Source of the DNA: Planctomycetaceae bacterium
GTDB lineage: Bacteria; Planctomycetota; Planctomycetia; Pirellulales; Lacipirellulaceae
NCBI GenBank assembly: GCA_003233055.1
Contig: QIKP01000055.1
Coordinates: forward strand, 1-64,000
Reading direction: 5' to 3'
Length of the DNA stretch: 64,000 nucleotides
Shown: positions 59,680-64,000 of the stretch, one piece after another
Layout: every line of letters begins with the position of its first letter
Numbering within the stretch: position 1 is the stretch's first letter
Translations under genes and position numbers: made by a program
The notes under the pieces: generated by a model
Databases searched by the model: none
Told to the model about the DNA's origin: nothing
The model's input: the letters and a program-made list of their open reading frames with translations, nothing else

Positions 59680-60870
59680 ATGCGGATTGCGGAATGTCAG
59701 GCCAAAGAGGATATTGTGCGATTCCGCTTACCACAGGCAAAATCCGCTTTGAATCTCCGCTCCACTCTTCAAGCCAAAACCCGACAGCCCGCATTCCTTT
59801 GGCGCATGGCGCTCGGAATCCTGCTTGTTGGGGCCCTCTTCGGGTACGCAGCGCAGTGGCTTCCGGCGTCGGTGCCGGAGTTCCTGAAAGGCAACAAGGC
59901 AGAACTTGGCAAGCAGGTAGAGCATCTCGAACAGATCCAACAGTGGGCGACCGATGGCGATTGGGGGCGCCTCTGGTGGAGTCTTCCGCGCAGCATGTGG
60001 CTGGGGCTGGTTCCTGGGGCGACGGCTCTTGCCGCCGTGACGGGCTTCTGCTGGCTAGCTTTCACCCTCCAGGCGGGGCAACCTGGCGCGCGGGGCGGCA
60101 TTCGCTGGCCACTGGCTCTCGTCGCCGTCGCGATGGGGGTCGCAAGCATTTGGCCAACGCTCTTTGCTCTCTATTACCAAGAAACGGTCTGGGGACTCAC
60201 CGAATCGCAGGACCTGATCGGCGGACTCCGTTTCTTTATTCTTGGTGTCGGGCTGCGCGAAGAACTCTCGAAGCTGCTCCTGTTCCTGCCATTGGTCCCC
60301 TCGATTGTTCGACGAGGGAGCGAACGCGAAGCGCTGCTCGTTGCCGCTTGCGTCGGGCTAGGTTTTGCGATGGAAGAAAACGTGGGCTACTTTGCCGGTT
60401 CGCCCGGCAGTTCGATGGGGCGGTTCCTGCAGGCCAACTTCTTTCACATGTCGCTCACGGGTCTCGCCGGTTTGGCCCTCTGCCGCGGCGTATGGCACCC
60501 ACGCGAGCGGGCGGCCGAAGCGGCGGCCATCGTGCTGCTCGCCGTCATCGCTCATGGGCTCTACAACGCCTTGATGGTACTCCCCTTCTTCGGTGAGTAC
60601 GCGATCCTCAGCTCGATCCTTTACATCTTGCTCGCCTACCAATTTTTCCGCGAGCTACGCCATTGGTGGCAACCCCGTGGCGAAACGATCAGCCTGACCG
60701 CCACGCTCGTCGCCGCCTCGGCCCTCGTGGCGGCGGTGACGTTTGTCTTCGTCGCTGCCGTGACCAACTTTGGCGACGCCATCGACGGCGTTCTCCAGCC
60801 AGGAATCGGTGCGGCACTGCTCGTCTATGTCTTCTTACGCGAGGTGCCGGAGTCGCTGGTCGATGTCTGA
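59680..60870 (+). CDS. PrsW-type intramembrane protease
   Basis: 396 residues with about nine hydrophobic helices. The conserved PrsW motifs are present in order: GLREELSKLLLFLP (EExxK) near residue 190, GFAMEENVGYF (ExxxY-like) near residue 230, FHMSLTGLAGL with a conserved His, and IAHGLYNALMV with a second His. PrsW proteases cleave anti-sigma factors in the membrane. The start could be 59680 or the ATG before ALGILLVGAL. It overlaps the 3' end of the convergent hydrolase gene by 36 bases. Confidence 0.88.
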   Translation: MRIAECQAKEDIVRFRLPQAKSALNLRSTLQAKTRQPAFLWRMALGILLVGALFGYAAQWLPASVPEFLKGNKAELGKQVEHLEQIQQWATDGDWGRLWWSLPRSMWLGLVPGATALAAVTGFCWLAFTLQAGQPGARGGIRWPLALVAVAMGVASIWPTLFALYYQETVWGLTESQDLIGGLRFFILGVGLREELSKLLLFLPLVPSIVRRGSEREALLVAACVGLGFAMEENVGYFAGSPGSSMGRFLQANFFHMSLTGLAGLALCRGVWHPRERAAEAAAIVLLAVIAHGLYNALMVLPFFGEYAILSSILYILLAYQFFRELRHWWQPRGETISLTATLVAASALVAAVTFVFVAAVTNFGDAIDGVLQPGIGAALLVYVFLREVPESLVDV

Positions 60871-61731
60871 ATCCGACGGTTTCAGGTCGTGTGCGACATC
60901 TGCGGCCTCGGATCTTCCGGGATATTCTCCGCGCGATGGCCGCTCCCTCTGCATTTCCGTCACGCGATCCAGAAAATTCCCCAGTGCGGTGTAGTAGTTG
61001 GGAGGGAGAGGTTCGTTGTGGCGGCCGTGCGGGACCTCGAAGAACTGCTTCAACTTGCCAGCGGCGTTCTCGGTTACTCGCTGGGCCTGCGCGACCGGCA
61101 CTACTTCGTCGGTGGTGCGATGGCTTTGGAAAATAGGACCGGCGTAGTCCTTGACGCGCGCGACCGAATCGAATCGGTCGCGCATCACGGTTTTCACGGG
61201 GAGCCACGGGTAGTTGTAGCTGGCCGCGTCGACCATGCTTGAACTCGTCGCGTCGAGCAGCAGCGCTTTGCATGGCTGCTTGACCGCCATCGCGACGCTG
61301 ACACACCCCCCCAGCGATCGCCCCATGAGGAGAATCTCCGAAAGAGGGAGCCCCGTCCGCTCGGAGAGCCACTGTTGCGCGGCGAGGCCATCCGCAATAA
61401 GCCCCTCTTCGGTCGGCTTTCCTTCGCTCTTGCCATAGCCACGATAATCGTAAACCAGCACGGTCGCATCGAGTGTCGACTGCAACCGGAGCAACGTGTT
61501 GACTTGATTGCCGACATGCTCGTTGTTGCCATGCGAGTAGAGGATCACATGCCGAGGCTTCGGGTGCGAAACGAACCAGCCAAAGAGTCGGGTGCCATCG
61601 CCTGACTCGAACCAAACGTCTTCTTTGTCGATCCACTTCGGATCCCAATCGCCCGACTTCATGGAGGGGGCGGGGTAGGTCAGCAGTCGTTCAACGAAGC
61701 GAATCACGTCGTCTTGTCCGCCAATGCGCAA
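60835..61731 (-). CDS. alpha/beta hydrolase, paralogue 1
   Basis: 298 residues, or fewer if translation starts at ATG 61662. The fold is evident from VILYSHGNNEHVGNQ (oxyanion loop), VYDYRGYGKSEGKP, the nucleophile elbow LMGRSLGGCVS, the Asp in HRTTDEVVPV and the His in PHGRHNEPLPP. It belongs to the Bem46/DUF-type group. Against its neighbour (61923-62753) it keeps FVERLLTYPAP but lacks the preceding membrane helix: an in-frame stop lies about 45 bases upstream of TTG 61731. The tail after the His continues about 45 residues. Confidence 0.85.
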   Translation of the reverse strand: MRIGGQDDVIRFVERLLTYPAPSMKSGDWDPKWIDKEDVWFESGDGTRLFGWFVSHPKPRHVILYSHGNNEHVGNQVNTLLRLQSTLDATVLVYDYRGYGKSEGKPTEEGLIADGLAAQQWLSERTGLPLSEILLMGRSLGGCVSVAMAVKQPCKALLLDATSSSMVDAASYNYPWLPVKTVMRDRFDSVARVKDYAGPIFQSHRTTDEVVPVAQAQRVTENAAGKLKQFFEVPHGRHNEPLPPNYYTALGNFLDRVTEMQRERPSRGEYPGRSEAADVAHDLKPSDSDIDQRLRHLA

Positions 61732-61922
61732 AGGAAATGAAGGGGCCGGAAATAGAGGGTCGCCAGCAATTCCAGCCTAGCCCAACGGCGGGCCAGTGTC
61801 GATTGTGGGAGTGCCGAAGATCGCGGCCCTCCGCAGCTAGCAAGCCGTGGCGTCCTCGCCCACGGACATTCCCTCCAGGCCCGGGGACGGGCCGGCTCAC
61901 TTTTTATCGGGAGAAGGGCAGC

Positions 61923-62753
61923 TCACTCTTGCTTGTTGACTTGATGCAAGAAGGCTCGCAGGGTGTCGTAGTACTCGGGCGGTGGCGGGGTGTTGTGCGT
62001 GCCGCCGTGGAATTCGAGGAAGGTCTTCTCGTCCGTTGGAATCGCGTCGAACAGCCGCCGTCCGTCGGCCATCGGGACGACCTGGTCCGCAGTGCCATGA
62101 CTTTGGAGGACGGGGCCGTGGTAGTTCGCAATTCGGCCAATCGAGTCGTATCGATTCTGCATGACAAGGCGAACCGGCAGCCAAGGGTAGAGGTTCGCTG
62201 CCGTGTCGACCATCCGTGCGAACGTGCTTTGCAGTACGAGCGCCTTCGCCCCCTGCTCTGCCGCCATGGCAATCGCGATGCCGCCGCCGATCGACCTACC
62301 GATGAGCACCACTTGGTCGGTGGCAACTCCAGCTCGTTCCGCTAGCCACGCCTGCGCCGCCATGCCGTCGGCCACGACTCCCGCCTCGTTCGGTTTGCCT
62401 TGGCTCTTGCCGTAGCCGCGATAGTCGAAGACGAACACCGTCGCGTCGAGTTCGTCGCGAAGCAGGGCCATGAGCTGGGCATTGTCGGCTACCTGCTCGC
62501 CATTCCCGTGACAGTAGAGAACCACATGCTGCGGATCGGGATGAGTAAACAACCATCCGGAGAGAGAAGTTCCATCGGTCGACTCGAACGAAACTTCTTC
62601 CTGCCCCAAACCGACCGGGTTCCAATCGGCGCGATCAACGGGCGGAATGGGATAGACGAGCCACGATTCGATAAAAGTCATCGACAAAACCACTAGGAGG
62701 TAAACAATAAGTAGTGGGCGAGCCATCCGCCAGATTCGTTTCCCTGCGGACAT
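61923..62753 (-). CDS. alpha/beta hydrolase, paralogue 2, membrane-anchored
   Basis: About 276 residues. An N-terminal membrane helix (LLIVYLLVVLSMTFIESWL, about 14-32) is followed by the Bem46-like fold: VVLYCHGNGEQVADN, VFDYRGYGKSQGKP, nucleophile elbow LIGRSIGGGIAIA, Asp in HGTADQVVPM and His in HGGTHNTPPPPEYY. Very similar to the next gene downstream, so the pair arose by tandem duplication. ATG 62753 lies one base before the stop codon region of ruvA (62755), suggesting co-transcription with ruvA. Substrate unknown. Confidence 0.9.
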   Translation of the reverse strand: MSAGKRIWRMARPLLIVYLLVVLSMTFIESWLVYPIPPVDRADWNPVGLGQEEVSFESTDGTSLSGWLFTHPDPQHVVLYCHGNGEQVADNAQLMALLRDELDATVFVFDYRGYGKSQGKPNEAGVVADGMAAQAWLAERAGVATDQVVLIGRSIGGGIAIAMAAEQGAKALVLQSTFARMVDTAANLYPWLPVRLVMQNRYDSIGRIANYHGPVLQSHGTADQVVPMADGRRLFDAIPTDEKTFLEFHGGTHNTPPPPEYYDTLRAFLHQVNKQE

Positions 62754-62754
62754 G

Positions 62755-63378
62755 CTACTTGCCTCGATTTTCATAGACCGCGTGCAACAGGTCCTCGACG
62801 TTCTTGTACTTTTTCTTCCGCTCCATGGCGTCGTCGAGTAGGCGTCGGGCGTCGGCTTCGCTATGCCCCAGGGCCCGCAGTGTCTCGAACGCTTCGCTTG
62901 CCAGGTCGCGTTCGCGCGGGGCGACGTCGGGCGAGTCGTGGCCAATCAGCAGCGCAAACTTGGGGACCTTTCGCCGGAGTTTCGCAATGACGCGTTCCGC
63001 CGTCGCCGGGCCAATGCCTGGCAGCGTAGCGAGCCCCTTGGCGTCTTGGTCTTCGATCAGCATGGCGACTTCTTGCACCGGCCGGACCATCGCCCGAAGT
63101 GCCTTCTTCACGCCAACCCCATCGACCTGGCAAAACAGCACGAAGAACTCCCGCTCGATTCCGCTGGTGAACCCGATCATCCGCGGGGTGAGTCGCCCCC
63201 GCGACGGGTCGCCTTCGAGGTACTCGATGGTATGCAAGGAAGTCTCCTTGCCGATCTCGTTCTGCAATTGCCGGCGTGTGAACTCCGGGATGAGCACTTC
63301 GTGCTCGTAAGCGCCGACCCCGAGGGTCAAAACATCGCCCGACAGGGCAACCAACTTGCCAGTTATCTTCGTGATCAT
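62755..63378 (-). CDS. ruvA: Holliday junction DNA helicase subunit RuvA
   Basis: 207 residues. The N-terminal OB domain begins MITKITGKLVALSGDVLTLGVGAYEHEVLIP. The helix-hairpin-helix region is LATLPGIGPATAERVIAKLRRKVP near residue 115. The C-terminal domain III, which contacts RuvB, is FETLRALGHSEADARRLLDDAM. It tetramerises on the junction and loads RuvB. It is unusually separated from ruvB by two hydrolase genes and an opposing prsW. Confidence 0.95.
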   Translation of the reverse strand: MITKITGKLVALSGDVLTLGVGAYEHEVLIPEFTRRQLQNEIGKETSLHTIEYLEGDPSRGRLTPRMIGFTSGIEREFFVLFCQVDGVGVKKALRAMVRPVQEVAMLIEDQDAKGLATLPGIGPATAERVIAKLRRKVPKFALLIGHDSPDVAPRERDLASEAFETLRALGHSEADARRLLDDAMERKKKYKNVEDLLHAVYENRGK

Positions 63379-63410
63379 GGGGGGTTCGTCCGTGGTTTGT
63401 TGCGAGTTAT

Positions 63411-63623
63411 CTACCGTCCACCGATTGGGAGTGAGCGCACGCGAATCCTTCCAGTTGTTACCGAGACCACTGCGCCCGATTGCCGCTCGATGGCAAGATC
63501 CAGAATCTCTTGGTCAGAGGCTGTAGAACGGCCTAACTCGCCAACATGTTCGGCAAAGATACCGATGTCCCTCAGATACTGGACCGAGGATCGCGGAAGA
63601 CCTTGGTCGAGTAACAGCTTCAT
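63411..63623 (-). pseudogene. DUF5615 PIN-like toxin, internally deleted
   Basis: 70 residues, while family members run to about 110-120. The N-terminal part MKLLLDQGLPRSSVQYLRDIG carries the first acidic residue and [19 protein letters not shown] matches the family. It then jumps directly to GAVVSVTTGRIRVRSLPIG, which is the family's C-terminal strand. The middle, normally with the TLDADF-type acidic motif, is missing. The frame remains open, so a short protein may be made but is unlikely to be an active nuclease. It follows the antitoxin gene by six bases. Confidence 0.7.
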
Positions 63624-63629
63624 GTCGTA

Positions 63630-63854
63630 CTACTTGAGTTCCAAGACTCGATCTTCAAGATTCGCCGCAGCATATTCTAGCAACTGGCGAATATCCTCCT
63701 CTTCCAGTTCAGGATACTCTTCGGCCAGTTCACTACGGTCCGGATACGTAGCGAGCAATTCCAGCACTCGACGTACGGTTAGACGCATTCCCCGAACGCA
63801 AGGTTGCCCCCCCATGACGTTGGGATCCACAGTGATCCGGTCGAAAGAGATCAT
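63630..63854 (-). CDS. DUF433 family antitoxin-like protein
   Basis: 74 residues from ATG 63854. It has the DUF433 signature ITVDPNVMGGQPCVRGMRLTVRRVLELLATY followed by YPELEEEDIRQLLEYAAANLED, a winged-helix-like DNA-binding fold. DUF433 genes usually sit immediately upstream of DUF5615 toxins, as here. It probably represses its own operon. An in-frame start upstream at 63932 would add a basic, low-quality extension and is not preferred. Confidence 0.88.
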   Translation of the reverse strand: MISFDRITVDPNVMGGQPCVRGMRLTVRRVLELLATYPDRSELAEEYPELEEEDIRQLLEYAAANLEDRVLELK

Positions 63855-64000
63855 GGCGGTAATCCTCGTTATTTTGCGCTCGTTTATTTTGCGTTGGATG
63901 AGGCGGCCCCTCCTCTGTTTCCATTCTACCACAAGCTGCCAGAAAGGCCTACGGCTGGCCCAGCACCGACAACCGGCTGAGATGCCAATGGGTGACGGCA
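63855..64000. other. window end, upstream of the DUF433 gene
   Basis: 146 bases with no recognised gene. It should contain the promoter of the DUF433/DUF5615 pair. The window ends before any further coding region can be judged. Confidence 0.4.

Noticed and set aside
1..64000. tRNA, rRNA or tmRNA genes
   Set aside because: No cloverleaf with a TTCRA-type T arm or rRNA core sequence was recognised in the gaps; a tRNAscan or Rfam search would be decisive.

Overview
The window looks like chromosomal DNA of a planctomycete, most likely of the order Pirellulales. The reasons are high GC content, a subtilase with the LEPR-like N-terminal motif typical of planctomycete exported proteins, a DUF1080 protein, a YHS-like exported protein, an rpmF-fabD-fabG-acpP-fabF block, and many short palindromic and dispersed repeats between genes. 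The order-level placement is inference. No rRNA, tRNA, CRISPR array, phage module or transposase gene was recognised.

Layout. 188-5988: cobalamin-dependent methionine synthase (metH) carrying an in-frame repeat insertion, a decayed DUF2088 fragment, a small unknown gene, a cold-shock protein with a clear terminator, and a DUF374 acyltransferase. 6037-24880: an extracellular polysaccharide locus. Its left operon (minus strand) encodes Wza-like export protein, Wzc-like tyrosine autokinase, an O-antigen ligase/polymerase with TPRs and a WbpM/PglF-like dehydratase. The centre (plus strand) holds a flippase and a second ligase/polymerase. The right operon (minus strand, mostly ATGA-coupled) holds a phosphoglycosyl transferase, a GT2, two DegT aminotransferases, a GNAT, a methyltransferase and a split transketolase. 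Together they can make a nucleotide-linked amino sugar, load it on the lipid carrier, extend, flip, polymerise and export it.

25186-28722 is a secreted subtilase ending in ten 46-residue repeats. 29618-38301 holds dihydroorotase, a Crp/Fnr regulator, two envelope-type unknowns, a GT2/GT87 pair, an SDR and MiaE. 38652-43982 is a prkA-yeaH-spoVR stress operon plus a 161-aa unknown. 44819-48968 holds a disordered RGG protein diverging from a plus-strand run: ornithine cyclodeaminase, arginine dihydrolase (the two halves of the cyanobacterial AgrE/ArgZ fusion, encoded separately) and a yeast-Fcy1-like cytosine deaminase. 49348-58413 is a fatty-acid block that also contains a ketosynthase with its active-site Cys replaced by Glu, and a retropepsin-like two-gene module. 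58544-63854 holds ruvB, PrsW protease, two paralogous hydrolases, ruvA and a DUF433/DUF5615 pair whose toxin is internally deleted.

The signals least explained by known genes are the repeats: an 88-bp element in three almost identical copies, a family of inverted-repeat elements bounded by the 12-mer GTAACCGTTCAC, two palindrome families concentrated at gene ends, and a palindromic repeat translated inside metH.
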